Below, piece after piece: positions 1 to 10,056 of a stretch of 64,000 nucleotides of DNA. Numbering within the stretch: position 1 is the stretch's first letter; the number at the start of each line of letters is the position of its first letter. A program made the position numbers and the translations under genes. The stretch spans positions 372,001 through 436,000 of the forward strand of contig NZ_CP013704.1 in NCBI RefSeq assembly GCF_001936255.1. The letters run 5' to 3'. The notes below the pieces were generated by a model, which searched no databases, was not told where the DNA came from, and saw nothing but the letters and a program-made list of their open reading frames with translations. Source of the stretch: Borrelia anserina Es (lineage in GTDB: Bacteria > Spirochaetota > Spirochaetia > Borreliales > Borreliaceae).

Positions 1-1961
1 GGCTTAAAGAAGAAAATATGATCTATAAGATCTAAAAATTGACTAGAAAAACGTTTTTCTAGCAAACTTCTGCAATTTACTGTTTCACTTTTAAATCCAA
101 TACCAGCAAGTTCCCTATATTCTATATTAATATCTATTATTATTATACTATCCGACAAGCTCACACTTCTACCAAGACTATCATAAAGTTTACCTGTATT
201 AAACCCCTCAAAAAAAAAATCTATAACCCTCTTGGAAGATTTATCAAAATCGGAAAGAAAAATAATTGAACTTGAAGATTTACTTAAAAATTTAAAAAAT
301 TTAGTAGGTTCATCATAAGATTCAGAGCCATACATAGGCCCTATTAATCTATTAATGCCATCAAAATCACTATACTCACTCATTCCCAAAGTCAATTTAG
401 GAATCTTAAGTTCTTCTGATAAAATACATGCAAGCTTACTCTTATCTACATCTGGAGAACCTATTAAAGCGAAAATACCAAGGGAATTACTTTGAAAGAG
501 AAATTTAATCCTTAAAAGTTTGATGTTCAATATCAAATCAGATAAAATCTCCTCATCAATTATTATGCCTTTTCTTATTTTACGCTCTAGATTAATCAGT
601 AAGTCATTATCATAGCTATCAAAATTAAAAACATTTGTATCAATTATAGATTTAACAAAATCTTTCATATCATCGCCCGTTATAACTTTCTTGTTATTAC
701 TCTCACACTTAAATTTAGCCCCAATACCATCTAATAAATCGAAAGCTTTATCAGGAAGGCATCTATCTTTAATATACTTAGACATAGTAATTGAAACCCA
801 TATGGCCTCATCTGTGTACTCTACATTATGATGCATCTCATATTGTTCCTTAGCACCTTTTAAAATATAATAAGTATCCTCAAAACTTGGTTCCTTAAGT
901 TCTATACTATGAAATCTTCTTATTAAAGCTTTATCTTTTAAAAAGAATTTTTGATATTCATATTTGGTAGTAGCACCGATTAACTTTACCTTACCTAAAG
1001 TTAATATAGGCTTCAACAAATTTGAAACATCTACATTACTAAAAGATGTAGCACCAGCTCCAACTATCATATGAATTTCATCAATAAAAAGAATTACCTT
1101 TTTTTTAAAAAATAAAAAATCTAAAAGCTTATTCACTCTATCTTCAAGATCTCCCCTATACCGAGTTCCAGATATAAGTCTTCCTATATCAAGAGAATAA
1201 ACCTCATAACCCATTAACTCCCGAGGTACTTGACCTGTCTTTATCATATAAGCAAGTCCTTGAAGTAATATTGTTTTTCCAACTCCAGGCTCTCCAAAGA
1301 TAATTGGATTACTCTTATATTTGCGAAGCATTACCTGAATCAACTTACATAATTCTTCATTTCGGCCAACCAAAGGACTCTTCTCTAAACTTGGATCTAA
1401 ACTATCAATAACATTGGACAAAAAATCTTCAGCAAAATTGTTCTTATCCAATGAATCATCATCTTGATCTAATTTAAAATAATCTCCTTCAAAAATACTC
1501 AAACCTCCATTACTATCTATCTCTTTATTCAAAAGATCGCTTGCAACAAGTAGCCTATCATTTTCAAGAAAGCTTAAATCCAAGTCTGAACCCAAGTAAT
1601 CATAAACCTCAATTATCTTGTCAAAGATAGTTAAATTAAACCCTGACTTCAACAAAGAATCTAAAATTATGTTTTTTCTTTTCCTAATTAACACCCATAG
1701 CAAATCTTTCTCTTGTAATATACAAGGATTTTTATAATAAAAAATTGTATTGATTATCTCTTGACATAAATCATTCATCTGAAAATGATAATCCGAAATA
1801 TCAGAACCTTTTAAAGGCACCTGATTGAAAAAATCTCCCAAAATTTTATCAAAAGTATAAAAATTAAGAGTACATAAACCAAGCAGCTCTTTAATTTTTT
1901 CATCTCTAATTAAACTGTAAAAAATATGCTCTTCAGTAAAAATAAGATGTTTGCGTTCCAT
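1..1961 (-). CDS. clpA: ClpA-type Clp ATPase chaperone subunit, partial (C-terminus beyond window)
   Basis: Hsp100/Clp family AAA+ unfoldase that would feed substrates to ClpP. The reading frame opens with ATG at 1959-1961 and stays open to the left window edge, giving about 653 residues without a stop, so the 3' end is missing. An N-domain-like region precedes the first AAA+ module, which has an intact Walker A (GEPGVGKT, residues 223-230), Walker B (LFIDEIH) and arginine finger (ALIRRF). The second module is recognisable but degenerate: at residue 501 the Walker A reads GSPDVDKSK, with Asp replacing the last glycine, and the Walker B near residue 570 reads FLSDFDK instead of LLDEIEK. It lies downstream of tyrS on the same strand with a 64-bp gap. 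ClpA rather than ClpB or ClpC is chosen from the N-domain and short linker, without a long coiled-coil insert. Confidence 0.9.
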   Translation of the reverse strand, partial: MERKHLIFTEEHIFYSLIRDEKIKELLGLCTLNFYTFDKILGDFFNQVPLKGSDISDYHFQMNDLCQEIINTIFYYKNPCILQEKDLLWVLIRKRKNIILDSLLKSGFNLTIFDKIIEVYDYLGSDLDLSFLENDRLLVASDLLNKEIDSNGGLSIFEGDYFKLDQDDDSLDKNNFAEDFLSNVIDSLDPSLEKSPLVGRNEELCKLIQVMLRKYKSNPIIFGEPGVGKTILLQGLAYMIKTGQVPRELMGYEVYSLDIGRLISGTRYRGDLEDRVNKLLDFLFFKKKVILFIDEIHMIVGAGATSFSNVDVSNLLKPILTLGKVKLIGATTKYEYQKFFLKDKALIRRFHSIELKEPSFEDTYYILKGAKEQYEMHHNVEYTDEAIWVSITMSKYIKDRCLPDKAFDLLDGIGAKFKCESNNKKVITGDDMKDFVKSIIDTNVFNFDSYDNDLLINLERKIRKGIIIDEEILSDLILNIKLLRIKFLFQSNSLGIFALIGSPDVDKSKLACILSEELKIPKLTLGMSEYSDFDGINRLIGPMYGSESYDEPTKFFKFLSKSSSSIIFLSDFDKSSKRVIDFFFEGFNTGKLYDSLGRSVSLSDSIIIIDINIEYRELAGIGFKSETVNCRSLLEKRFSSQFLDLIDHIFFFK

Positions 1962-2025
1962 AAAAAACAGAAATGATTTAAAAAATAAATTATTTAAAGC
2001 TCTTCTGTTATACATGAAACACCAA

Positions 2026-3246
2026 CTACAAAATGATTCTCAAAATCTTTTTCTTACCAATTTTAAGTTCAATTTCACCATTGGTAAAATTATCCTTACT
2101 AAGGTAATAATCCTTATTTCCTATTCTTACCCTGTCTATATAAACTCCACCGGAATCAATCAATCGCCTAGCTTCCGATTTGCTAGATGCAACTTTTGAA
2201 AGAACCATTAAGTCAATCAATAAAATACCTCTTTCTAAATTAGTCAATGACAACTTAAAGAAAGGCATATCGGATTTATTACCTTTATCTCCTTTAAATA
2301 CAACTTTAGCTGTTGAGGATGCCTTTAAAGCTGCATCTTCTCCATGAACAATCTTTGTTATCTCAAATGCCAAGGTTTCCTTTGCCCTATTTAATAAACT
2401 GCCTTTAAAACTTGCAATATGCTCGATCTCATCATCTTCCAAAAAAGTAAATAGATATAATAAACTCTTAACATCCAAATCTGGAACATTTCTAAAATAT
2501 TGATAAAAATCATAAACACTACAAAGTTTTGAATCAAGATAAACTGCTCCCTTCTCTGATTTACCCATCTTTTTGCCATCACTTCTTGTAATAAGCGGAA
2601 GTGTCAGGCCAAAAACTTCTTTTCCTAATTTCCTCCTAATTAAATCAATACCTGAAACAATATTTCCCCACTGATCATCACCCCCAATTTGAAGCTTACA
2701 ATTCTTAATTTTATTTAACATATAAAAATCATACGATTGTAAAAGTTGATAATTAAATTCAATAAACGAAAGTCCTTCCTTAAACCTTTTCTTATAAGTC
2801 TCAAACCCCAACATACGATTAACAGAAAAATGAATTCCAACATCTCTTAAAAACTCAATATAATTAATATCATCAAGCCATTCGGAATTATCAAGGACAT
2901 ATCCTTGACTAAAATCTATTATTCCAAGCAGTTGATCTCTTATTGCCTTAACATTTTCTTTTATATCCTCTTTCGATAAAATCTTTCGCCTCGTATCTTT
3001 ACCTGAAGGATCTCCTATCTTTGTAGTTCCACCACCAACTAAAGCAATTGGAATATGACCTTGCCTTTGAAGGTGTGCCATTGCCATAAAAGGAATTAAA
3101 TGTCCAATATGTAAAGAAGTAGAAGTAGCATCAACACCAACATAAAAAACTATCTTTTCCCCATCCATTAATCTATTTAAAGCTTTCAAATTTGTACACT
3201 GTTTTAAAAATCCTCTTTTCTGCAAAATTTCTAAGGCAAGATTCAT
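2026..3246 (-). CDS. tyrS: Tyrosyl-tRNA synthetase
   Basis: Class I aminoacyl-tRNA synthetase that charges tRNA-Tyr with tyrosine in the cytoplasm. The 406-residue protein is of normal bacterial TyrRS length. The class I HIGH signature is visible near residue 47 (SLHIGHLIP), the tyrosine-specific QIGGDDQWGN segment lies mid-protein, and the KMSKS-type loop reads KKMGKS. The last 60 or so residues form an S4-like RNA-binding domain (SKSEARRLIDSGGVYID). The ATG overlaps the glyS stop codon in an ATGA arrangement, so translational coupling with glyS is likely. The gltX, glyS, tyrS and clpA genes follow one another on this strand and probably form one transcription unit. Confidence 0.97.
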   Translation of the reverse strand: MNLALEILQKRGFLKQCTNLKALNRLMDGEKIVFYVGVDATSTSLHIGHLIPFMAMAHLQRQGHIPIALVGGGTTKIGDPSGKDTRRKILSKEDIKENVKAIRDQLLGIIDFSQGYVLDNSEWLDDINYIEFLRDVGIHFSVNRMLGFETYKKRFKEGLSFIEFNYQLLQSYDFYMLNKIKNCKLQIGGDDQWGNIVSGIDLIRRKLGKEVFGLTLPLITRSDGKKMGKSEKGAVYLDSKLCSVYDFYQYFRNVPDLDVKSLLYLFTFLEDDEIEHIASFKGSLLNRAKETLAFEITKIVHGEDAALKASSTAKVVFKGDKGNKSDMPFFKLSLTNLERGILLIDLMVLSKVASSKSEARRLIDSGGVYIDRVRIGNKDYYLSKDNFTNGEIELKIGKKKILRIIL

Positions 3247-4580
3247 CTACTTGCAACTCCCTTATAATTTAGAATTTCAGTCCTAATATGTGAATATAAA
3301 TCATCAATAGAAATTCTTATTTGATTCATACTGTCTCTATCTCTTAAAGTAACAGTTCTATTTTCAATAGTATCATAATCAACTGTTACACAATAAGGCG
3401 TACCAATTTCATCTTGACGTCTATAACGCTTACCTATTGTACCATTGTCATCATAAAACATGTAAAAATCACCACTAAAATGCATAAACACCTTTCGAGC
3501 AAGTTCAGGCAGTCCATCTTTCTTTACAAGAGGAAGTATTGCTACTTTATAAGGAGCAAGTTTAGGATGCAAACGTAAAACTATTCGCTTATCTCCTCCC
3601 TCAAGTTCTTCGTGAGTATAAGCATCACAAAGAGCCATTAAAACACTCCTTGTAAGTCCAAGAGACGTCTCAATAACATACGGAATATATCTCTCACCGC
3701 TTATCAAATCATGATATTCAAATAACTTAGGCTTACCGCAAAACTTAGCATGCTGAGACAAATCATAATTACCCCGATTATGAATTCCCTCAATTTCTTG
3801 AAAACCAAATGAAAATTTATACTCAATATCAACTGCAGCTTTAGCATAATGAGCAAGTTCATCCCCTTTATACTCTTTAAATCTAAGATTATCAGCTCTT
3901 ATTCCAAGAGTTTCAATGAAAAAACTCATTCTCTTTTGTTTCCAATAATAATACCAATCATCCATCTGATTAGGATGCACAAAAAATTGCATTTCCATTT
4001 GTTCAAATTCACAAGTCCTAAATATAAAATTTTTCGCTAATATCTCATTTCTAAATGCCTTACCAACTTGAGCTATCCCAAAAGGAATCTTAAGCCTTGT
4101 AGAATCCAATACATTTCGAAAATTAACAAAAATACCTTGAGCAGTTTCTGGCCTTAAATAAATTTCACTAGAACTATCTTCAACAGCTCCAATATTAGTC
4201 TTAAACATTAAATTAAAACTTCGTGGAGTTGTAAATGTACCTGCAGCATTACAATTAGAACAACCTTTAGATAAATCAATAGAATCAATCCTAAATCTAC
4301 ACTTACAATTTTTGCAGTCCACTAATAGATCTAAAAAATTCTCAACATGCCCTGACGCTGCCCAAACCTCAGGCCTCATCAAAATAGAACTATCTAACCC
4401 TACCACGTTTTCATGCAAATAAACCATGTTCTTCCACCATTCTTTTTGTATATTTTTCTTAAGCTCAATACCTAAAGGTCCATAATCCCATACGCCTGAT
4501 AGACCCCCATAAACTTCTGAGGACTGAAATACAAAACCTCTTCTCTTAGCTAGTGAAATAATATCCTCCATTCTGATCAT
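3243..4580 (-). CDS. glyS: Glycyl-tRNA synthetase, homodimeric alpha2 type
   Basis: Class II synthetase charging tRNA-Gly. The 445-residue single chain is the archaeal/eukaryote-like homodimeric form rather than the alpha2-beta2 form of E. coli. Visible motifs are a Cys-pair insertion (CKNCKC and CSNC) resembling a zinc site, class II motif 2 (GKAFRNEI, with FEQMEMQFF following) and motif 3 (GLTRSVLMAL). The C-terminal part is an anticodon-binding domain (LHPKLAPYKVAILPL). The first ATG is kept because a GGGGG stretch lies about 7 bases upstream; an internal ATG three codons later is also possible. The stop codon overlaps the tyrS start. Confidence 0.96.
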   Translation of the reverse strand: MIRMEDIISLAKRRGFVFQSSEVYGGLSGVWDYGPLGIELKKNIQKEWWKNMVYLHENVVGLDSSILMRPEVWAASGHVENFLDLLVDCKNCKCRFRIDSIDLSKGCSNCNAAGTFTTPRSFNLMFKTNIGAVEDSSSEIYLRPETAQGIFVNFRNVLDSTRLKIPFGIAQVGKAFRNEILAKNFIFRTCEFEQMEMQFFVHPNQMDDWYYYWKQKRMSFFIETLGIRADNLRFKEYKGDELAHYAKAAVDIEYKFSFGFQEIEGIHNRGNYDLSQHAKFCGKPKLFEYHDLISGERYIPYVIETSLGLTRSVLMALCDAYTHEELEGGDKRIVLRLHPKLAPYKVAILPLVKKDGLPELARKVFMHFSGDFYMFYDDNGTIGKRYRRQDEIGTPYCVTVDYDTIENRTVTLRDRDSMNQIRISIDDLYSHIRTEILNYKGVASR

Positions 4581-4601
4581 ATCAAAACCCCCAAAATTTA
4601 T

Positions 4602-6077
4602 TCATAATCCATGTCTTTTTAAAAATTTCTGTGCCTCATTTATTCTATGAAAAACTTTAATCTTCCCAAGTAATTTCAAAGAATCAAAAAGAGGAGGTGA
4701 TACCTTACTTCCAAGAACTGAAATCCTAATTGGAAGCAAAACTTCCCCTATTTTTAGATTATTCTCCTTAGCAAAGTCATAAAAAATTTTTTCATTTTCA
4801 TGAGATATCCTTGTTTCAAATCCCTCCAATACTGGCTTAATCTTTTCTAAGAGCAAATAAATATCACCTGCAGTTCTTCTCTTACCTAAAAACTCATCCA
4901 AATTCCACGTTTTAATATCCTCATAAAAACACTTAAGCATAGTTACAGCTTCACTAAGTTTTCTAATCCTTGTCTTTATTAGAGGAACTAAAAGCATTAA
5001 TTTTTGCTCATCACAAGAACTAAGGTCTTTTTTAATGTAACCTACATTTTGTAAGAACGGAATTAAAAGCCTGGCCAACTCATTATCTTCTTTTGCTCTA
5101 ATATAATGACTATTAAAAAAATCTAATTTAGTATAGTCAAAAACAGCAGGAGATTTATTGACTTTTTCAATAGAGAATAGTTTTTTAAGTTCATTCGCCG
5201 TAAAAAATTCACTCTTACTATCATAAGACCAACCAAGTAAGGTAATATAATTAACAATAGCTTCAGGAAGATATCCATCATCAATAAATTGTTTTAAAGC
5301 TGTAGCACCATGTCTTTTACTTAATTTTTGCCCATCACTTCCCATTACCATTGGAAGATGACAATAAATGGGAGGCTTCCATCCAAAAGCATTATAAAGA
5401 AGTACATGCAGAGGACCTGAGGAAACCCACTCTTGAGCTCTTAATACATGAGAAACTTCCATTAAGTGATCATCAACAACATTTGCAAGATGATAAGTTG
5501 GAAATCCATCGGATTTAAGAATAATCGGATCAGGATTAATATCCCTATTTGCCCATGTAACTTTGTCAAGTAAGACATCGTTAAAACAAGTCTCTCCATC
5601 AAGAGGAACCTTAAATCTAATAACAGGATTTATTCCTGAATTTAAAGCTTCCTTCACCTCAGATTCACTCAAGTTCCTGCAATGTCTATCATAACCCGTT
5701 GCCATCTTATTAACAGCTTGAATCTTTCTGATCCTCTCTAATCTCTCAGGCATACAATAACAATAATAAGCATTACCCAATTCAATCAATTTTTTAGCAT
5801 ACTCTTGATATATTTCTGTTCTTTGTGACTGAACATAAGGGGCATAAGGACCTCCACAAGTAGGGCCCTCATCAAAATCAATACCAAGCCATTTTAAACT
5901 TTGATATAGATCTTCTTCTGCCTCTTTAAAATATCTAGTCTGATCCGTATCTTCTATTCTAAGCAAAAATTTTCCACCACAAGATTTGGCAAAAAAATAA
6001 TTAAATAGAGCTGTTCTAATCCCTCCAATATGCTGTAAACCAGTAGGAGAAGGTGCATATCTAACTCTTACACTCAA
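4602..6077 (-). CDS. gltX: Glutamyl-tRNA synthetase
   Basis: Class I synthetase that attaches glutamate to tRNA-Glu. The N-terminus has the family signature [14 protein letters not shown] and the KMSKS loop reads KLSKRHG. The frame is open further upstream (to 6122), but I choose a TTG start at 6075-6077. It is preceded at 7 bases by AGAGG and gives the usual N-terminus, [13 protein letters not shown], and a 491-residue protein of normal length. The upstream ATG would add 15 residues with no homology value. First gene of the synthetase block, 21 bp before glyS. Borrelia has no GlnRS, so this enzyme is probably non-discriminating and works with GatCAB; that is inference from the genus, not from this window. 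Confidence 0.95.
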   Translation of the reverse strand: MSVRVRYAPSPTGLQHIGGIRTALFNYFFAKSCGGKFLLRIEDTDQTRYFKEAEEDLYQSLKWLGIDFDEGPTCGGPYAPYVQSQRTEIYQEYAKKLIELGNAYYCYCMPERLERIRKIQAVNKMATGYDRHCRNLSESEVKEALNSGINPVIRFKVPLDGETCFNDVLLDKVTWANRDINPDPIILKSDGFPTYHLANVVDDHLMEVSHVLRAQEWVSSGPLHVLLYNAFGWKPPIYCHLPMVMGSDGQKLSKRHGATALKQFIDDGYLPEAIVNYITLLGWSYDSKSEFFTANELKKLFSIEKVNKSPAVFDYTKLDFFNSHYIRAKEDNELARLLIPFLQNVGYIKKDLSSCDEQKLMLLVPLIKTRIRKLSEAVTMLKCFYEDIKTWNLDEFLGKRRTAGDIYLLLEKIKPVLEGFETRISHENEKIFYDFAKENNLKIGEVLLPIRISVLGSKVSPPLFDSLKLLGKIKVFHRINEAQKFLKRHGL

Positions 6078-6137
6078 AACATAACCTCTTCTAATAAAAA
6101 ATATCCTTTTGTGAAATATCATAAATGTAGTAAAAAA

Positions 6138-6503
6138 CTAAAAAAATAAGTTTGAATTAAGCAACCTAGTGTGATTAATATTTAATCGATCTTTATATTT
6201 AAAATATTTGTCTCTAATTTTAAGTCTATTCTCTTTAATTAGTAGGCATCCTAAATTCGATTTTTTAAAGATATAATAAAAATAAACTGTAAAAACAGGA
6301 TCCCTTAAAAAATGATTCTTTAAAAAGCTTATTTCATCACTCAATTTTGCATATTCTTTTTCAGCAATAGCATTAAGTCCCACACAATACCTTATCCATT
6401 TATCCTTACTATCTGTACAATTTAAAATCAAATTAGAAGCTTTTTCTTTCTCTCTAAAACTAATACACATAGAATAAAGTTCTGCTATTGTCTTATTACT
6501 CAT
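6138..6503 (-). CDS. Hypothetical protein, 121 aa
   Basis: I do not recognise this protein. The longest frame starts at 6539, but the internal ATG at 6501-6503 (MSNKTIAELYSMC) starts one base after the stop of the upstream membrane gene and fits the tight packing better. The product is rich in Lys, Asn and Ile, has no signal peptide or membrane segment, and looks like a small soluble, probably helical protein (SFREKEKASNLIL, AIAEKEYAKLSDEI). Its position before gltX matches a small hypothetical gene at the same place in other Borrelia chromosomes. No function can be proposed. Confidence 0.6.
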   Translation of the reverse strand: MSNKTIAELYSMCISFREKEKASNLILNCTDSKDKWIRYCVGLNAIAEKEYAKLSDEISFLKNHFLRDPVFTVYFYYIFKKSNLGCLLIKENRLKIRDKYFKYKDRLNINHTRLLNSNLFF

Positions 6504-6504
6504 T

Positions 6505-6867
6505 TTAATATCTTTCAAGATAAAAATAAATCTTATCAAGACTATTTTTATCTTGTTTAATTAAAATTATTTTCAAAAGAAGAAAAATATCAAACACACT
6601 CTTAAGTGTCTTACGAATTACCTTAAGCGTTAAAAAAGTATAAGTATGATCCACATCATTAAATATGAAATATAATCTCGAATATAAAAATTCAGAATAA
6701 AAAAAATTAAAAACAAATATAAATACGATAAAAGTTAAAATAATATAAAAATTCAAGAGAATAAAATCTAAAAAATTTGAAAATCTTAAAATTTCTAATA
6801 AATAAAAACAACATAGAAAAGCACCAAAAAACATGATATTAAAAATAAAAAGTATTTTGTAAACCAC
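6505..6867 (-). CDS. Hypothetical small membrane protein, 120 aa
   Basis: Unrecognised protein whose N-terminal half is very hydrophobic, with two likely transmembrane segments at about residues 3-25 and 34-58, rich in Phe, Ile and Leu. The rest contains basic and polar residues (KVIRKTLKS) and ends in LERY. It is separated from the following gene by one base, so the two are probably co-expressed. The start at 6867 lies 131 bp from the divergent pdeB gene. The composition is extremely AT-driven, so a decayed or fast-evolving gene cannot be excluded. Confidence 0.5.
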   Translation of the reverse strand: MVYKILFIFNIMFFGAFLCCFYLLEILRFSNFLDFILLNFYIILTFIVFIFVFNFFYSEFLYSRLYFIFNDVDHTYTFLTLKVIRKTLKSVFDIFLLLKIILIKQDKNSLDKIYFYLERY

Positions 6868-6901
6868 AAAAAAGCTCTTATAATAAAGTTTAATTTCAAA
6901 A

Positions 6902-6932
6902 TTGATATATACATGTTATATTATACTATAAT
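6902..6932 (+). promoter_or_regulatory. Candidate sigma-70 promoter of pdeB
   Basis: TTGATA at 6902-6907 and TATAAT at 6927-6932 with a 19-bp spacer lie about 66 bp upstream of the pdeB ATG. The -10 is a perfect consensus but the spacer is longer than ideal, and the region is so AT-rich that chance matches are likely. Confidence 0.4.
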
Positions 6933-6998
6933 AGATATACAATTAATAAATAATATGATATATATGCTTATTACTAAGTTTGAAGCTTAAGGGAGAAA

Positions 6999-8141
6999 AT
7001 GCAAAGCTTTGATGATTTAACCAAAGATATAAAAAATTTTTCATATGTAATAGATAAAGATTTCCTAGTATGGCCTATAAACTCTCTTTTAAAACCTGAG
7101 AATATCGAACTCATTGAAAAATGGGATCTCAAACATGAACTCAAAATTCAAAGAACATTCTTTAATGAGGCATTAATACGAGAAACAGAAAAGCTTATCA
7201 ATATAGAATATGATGAGGAGTCTATTGCAAACTATCACATACTAATAAGCAACTTAGAAGAAATATACGAAACTTGCAAAAAAAACAAAAAAATTTACTA
7301 CCAAGACGTACTTCCAACTGTCAAAAAAGTAATAGAATTTTATAAAAAAAACCAACAAACATTCATCAAATATATGAAACTACCTAAACTCTTATCTGAC
7401 TACCATATTGTCCACTCAATAAATACCGCAATACTAACTGTTGCGCTTGGAAACGAGATGAACTTAAACAACCATAAAACGGTTGAACTCTGCACAATAG
7501 CTCTCCTACACAAAATAGGTTTCTTATTTATCCCTTTAAAGATAAGTGCAAAAAAAGAAAAATTAAGCAATGAAGAATTTGAAATAATAAAAAAATATCC
7601 CGTGCTTGGCCATCAAATACTCTCAACCACTAATTTTTCACAATCGATCTGTTCAGCAATTCTAACCCATAAAGAAAACTTAGATGGTTCAGGATATCCC
7701 AACCAGCTTAAAAGTGAAAATATAAATATTGAAGCCAATATAATAGGTGCTGCTAGTTCCTACAGTGCAATCCTTCTAGATCGAATATATAAAGGAGCTC
7801 TAAACTCTGGTGCATCCCTTATCGAACTAATACAAGATGCTGATAAAAAATTTGATAAAAGAGTTCTAAAACTAATAATCAAGGTGCTCTCTCAATGCCC
7901 TATAGACTTTATTGTTGAACTTAACGATAACTCAATTGCTAAAATAATAAAAATTAATGAAACGAATATTAATACTCCATATATAAAATACATAATAAAA
8001 GACGGAAAGATCGTATTTCCCTCTAGTGAAGAGCAAAACTATATCAAATCCATACCTAAAACAGAAACAGGAATAAAAAAAATACTAAGACAAGATGAAA
8101 TAGAATTTATTTTAAAAAAATATGAATTAAAAGAAATGTAA
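6999..8141 (+). CDS. pdeB: HD-GYP domain protein, PdeB homologue
   Basis: Homologue of Borrelia PdeB, the HD-GYP-type c-di-GMP phosphodiesterase, identified by gene position before pfs-metK-luxS and by the C-terminal motif DGSGYP at residues 229-234. The 380-residue protein has an unassigned N-terminal region (about 1-140) and an HD-type domain (about 135-290). Two canonical metal-ligand positions differ: the HD dyad reads HK (His171-Lys172 in LLHKIG), and the HHExxDGxGYP motif reads HKENLDGSGYP (His224-Lys225). SD GGGAG lies just before the ATG. In Borrelia this enzyme opposes Rrp1, whose gene is also in this window. Whether this version hydrolyses c-di-GMP or only binds it is open. Confidence 0.88.
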   Translation: MQSFDDLTKDIKNFSYVIDKDFLVWPINSLLKPENIELIEKWDLKHELKIQRTFFNEALIRETEKLINIEYDEESIANYHILISNLEEIYETCKKNKKIYYQDVLPTVKKVIEFYKKNQQTFIKYMKLPKLLSDYHIVHSINTAILTVALGNEMNLNNHKTVELCTIALLHKIGFLFIPLKISAKKEKLSNEEFEIIKKYPVLGHQILSTTNFSQSICSAILTHKENLDGSGYPNQLKSENINIEANIIGAASSYSAILLDRIYKGALNSGASLIELIQDADKKFDKRVLKLIIKVLSQCPIDFIVELNDNSIAKIIKINETNINTPYIKYIIKDGKIVFPSSEEQNYIKSIPKTETGIKKILRQDEIEFILKKYELKEM

Positions 8142-8152
8142 AAGGAGTAAAT

Positions 8153-8866
8153 ATGATTTTAATAACATCAGCAATGGATGAAGAAGCAACAGAAATAAAT
8201 AAGATTATAGAAAACAAAAAAGAAATTACATTAAATGATTATTCAAGTGAAAAAAAAATCTATAAAGGAGAAATTGCGGGACACGAAGTAATTTCTCTAA
8301 CTACTGGCATTGGAAAAGTAAATGCTGCTATGTGGAATAGCTACATCATATCAAAATATAAAATCACTCACATAATCAACTCAGGAACTGCTGGTGGGAT
8401 CAAAGAATATGCAAATCTTAAAATAGCAGATATCATAGTATCATCACAAATAGCATTTCATGATTTTAATTTAACTAAATTTGGACATAAAATAGGACAA
8501 GTACCAGGTTTTCCACAAAAATTTAAAGCAGATGAAAATTTATTAAGCAAAGTTGTTAATATTATTAAAGACAAACTTCAAAAAATTAATGTTCATATCG
8601 GTTTAATACTTACAGGTGATCAATTTATTGGAGATGAAAAACAATTAGAAGCAATAAAGACTAATTTCGCAGATGCCTTAGCTGTAGAAATGGAAAGTGC
8701 CGCAATTGCACAAATAGCATACACATTCAAAATACCTTTTATTGTCACTCGTTCTGTATCTGACTTAACAAATATCAAAGATAATCACATAGACTTTAAC
8801 AAATTCTTACAAGATGCATCAATTAACTCAGCCAAGCTAGTAAAAGAGCTTATAAAACTCATATAG
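8153..8866 (+). CDS. pfs: 5'-methylthioadenosine/S-adenosylhomocysteine nucleosidase
   Basis: Cleaves adenine from S-adenosylhomocysteine and methylthioadenosine, the first step of detoxifying SAM by-products. The 237-residue protein has the PNP/UDP phosphorylase-family features NSGTAGG, the [10 protein letters not shown] segment with the catalytic/ribose-binding Glu, and the catalytic Asp in VSDLT. There is no export signal, so it is the cytoplasmic form; Borrelia encodes further Pfs paralogues elsewhere. It starts 11 bp after pdeB with a strong SD (AAAGGAG) and is followed within 20 bp by metK, so pfs, metK and luxS form one operon that handles SAM synthesis and recycling. Confidence 0.95.
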   Translation: MILITSAMDEEATEINKIIENKKEITLNDYSSEKKIYKGEIAGHEVISLTTGIGKVNAAMWNSYIISKYKITHIINSGTAGGIKEYANLKIADIIVSSQIAFHDFNLTKFGHKIGQVPGFPQKFKADENLLSKVVNIIKDKLQKINVHIGLILTGDQFIGDEKQLEAIKTNFADALAVEMESAAIAQIAYTFKIPFIVTRSVSDLTNIKDNHIDFNKFLQDASINSAKLVKELIKLI

Positions 8867-8886
8867 TTTATAAAGGTAATATATAT

Positions 8887-10056
8887 ATGCTTAATAATAA
8901 TCTAACATCAACATCTGAAGCTGTATCCGAAGGACATCCTGACAAAATTGCAGATCAAATTTCTGATGCTATACTTGATGAAATACTCAAAAGAGATAAA
9001 ATGGCAAAAGTCGCATGTGAAGCTTTAGTTTCACAGAACTTAGTAGTTATAGCAGGAGAGATAAATAGCAAAGCAAAAAATGAACTAGATGTAAAAGAAA
9101 TTGCAAAACAGACAATAAAAAATATTGGATATACAAACATAGAATACGGACTTGACTATAAATCCGCTACAATAATCGATGCAATTGGTTCCCAATCAAT
9201 TGACATTACAAATGCAGTTGAGAAAAAGAATACAAAAGATATAGGAGCAGGAGATCAAGGAATAATCTTTGGTTATGCATGTAATGAGACTGAAAATTTC
9301 TTACCTATAGCATATGAACTATCTAACTTAATCCTGCAAAAAGCTAGCAAACTCAGAAAATCAGGTGAAATTAAATGGCTACGCCCTGATGCAAAATCCC
9401 AAGTCACCATTGAATATGATGCTAACAAAAATCCTATTAGAATCAATAATATTGTTGTCTCTCATCAACATGATCCTGATATCCCTCAAGATTTCTTAAG
9501 ACAAACGATTATTGAAAAAATTATAAAACCTACAATTGCAAGCAAATCAATGCTTGACGAGAATATCAAATATTATATTAACCCCTCAGGCAATTTTGTC
9601 ATCGGAGGACCCACTGGAGACACAGGTCTTACAGGAAGAAAAATTATTGCTGACAGTTATGGTGGATTTGCCAGACATGGCGGCGGTGCTTATAGTGGCA
9701 AAGATGCTACTAAGGTCGACAGATCAGCAGCTTACATGGCAAGATACATTGCCAAGAATATGGTAGCAGCAGGTATTTCTAAAGAATTTGAAATACAACT
9801 TGCTTATGCTATTGGAATTTCCAAGCCAATATCTATTAAAATAACCACAGGTATAAGTAACAATGAATATGAAAAAAAAATATTAAGTTTTATTATAAAT
9901 AACTTTGATCTAACTCCCAACGGCATAATCAAAAAATTAAAACTAAGAGAAGCCATTTACTCTAAGACATGCACATACGGACATTTTGGGAAAAATGAAC
10001 TAGAATGGGAAAAATTAGATTTTGTAGATATAATAAAAAAGGAATTCAAAATATGA
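8887..10056 (+). CDS. metK: S-adenosylmethionine synthetase
   Basis: Forms S-adenosylmethionine from ATP and methionine. The 389-residue protein shows the usual MetK motifs: [18 protein letters not shown] at the N-terminus, [26 protein letters not shown] and the glycine-rich [10 protein letters not shown]. Length is normal. An AAAGG sequence lies upstream of the ATG. The stop codon overlaps the luxS start as ATGA, so metK and luxS translation are coupled. The middle gene of the pfs-metK-luxS operon. Confidence 0.97.
   Translation: MLNNNLTSTSEAVSEGHPDKIADQISDAILDEILKRDKMAKVACEALVSQNLVVIAGEINSKAKNELDVKEIAKQTIKNIGYTNIEYGLDYKSATIIDAIGSQSIDITNAVEKKNTKDIGAGDQGIIFGYACNETENFLPIAYELSNLILQKASKLRKSGEIKWLRPDAKSQVTIEYDANKNPIRINNIVVSHQHDPDIPQDFLRQTIIEKIIKPTIASKSMLDENIKYYINPSGNFVIGGPTGDTGLTGRKIIADSYGGFARHGGGAYSGKDATKVDRSAAYMARYIAKNMVAAGISKEFEIQLAYAIGISKPISIKITTGISNNEYEKKILSFIINNFDLTPNGIIKKLKLREAIYSKTCTYGHFGKNELEWEKLDFVDIIKKEFKI

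Noticed and set aside
1951-2199. Small plus-strand ORF between clpA and tyrS
   Set aside because: Overlaps the ends of both genes and has no features of its own.
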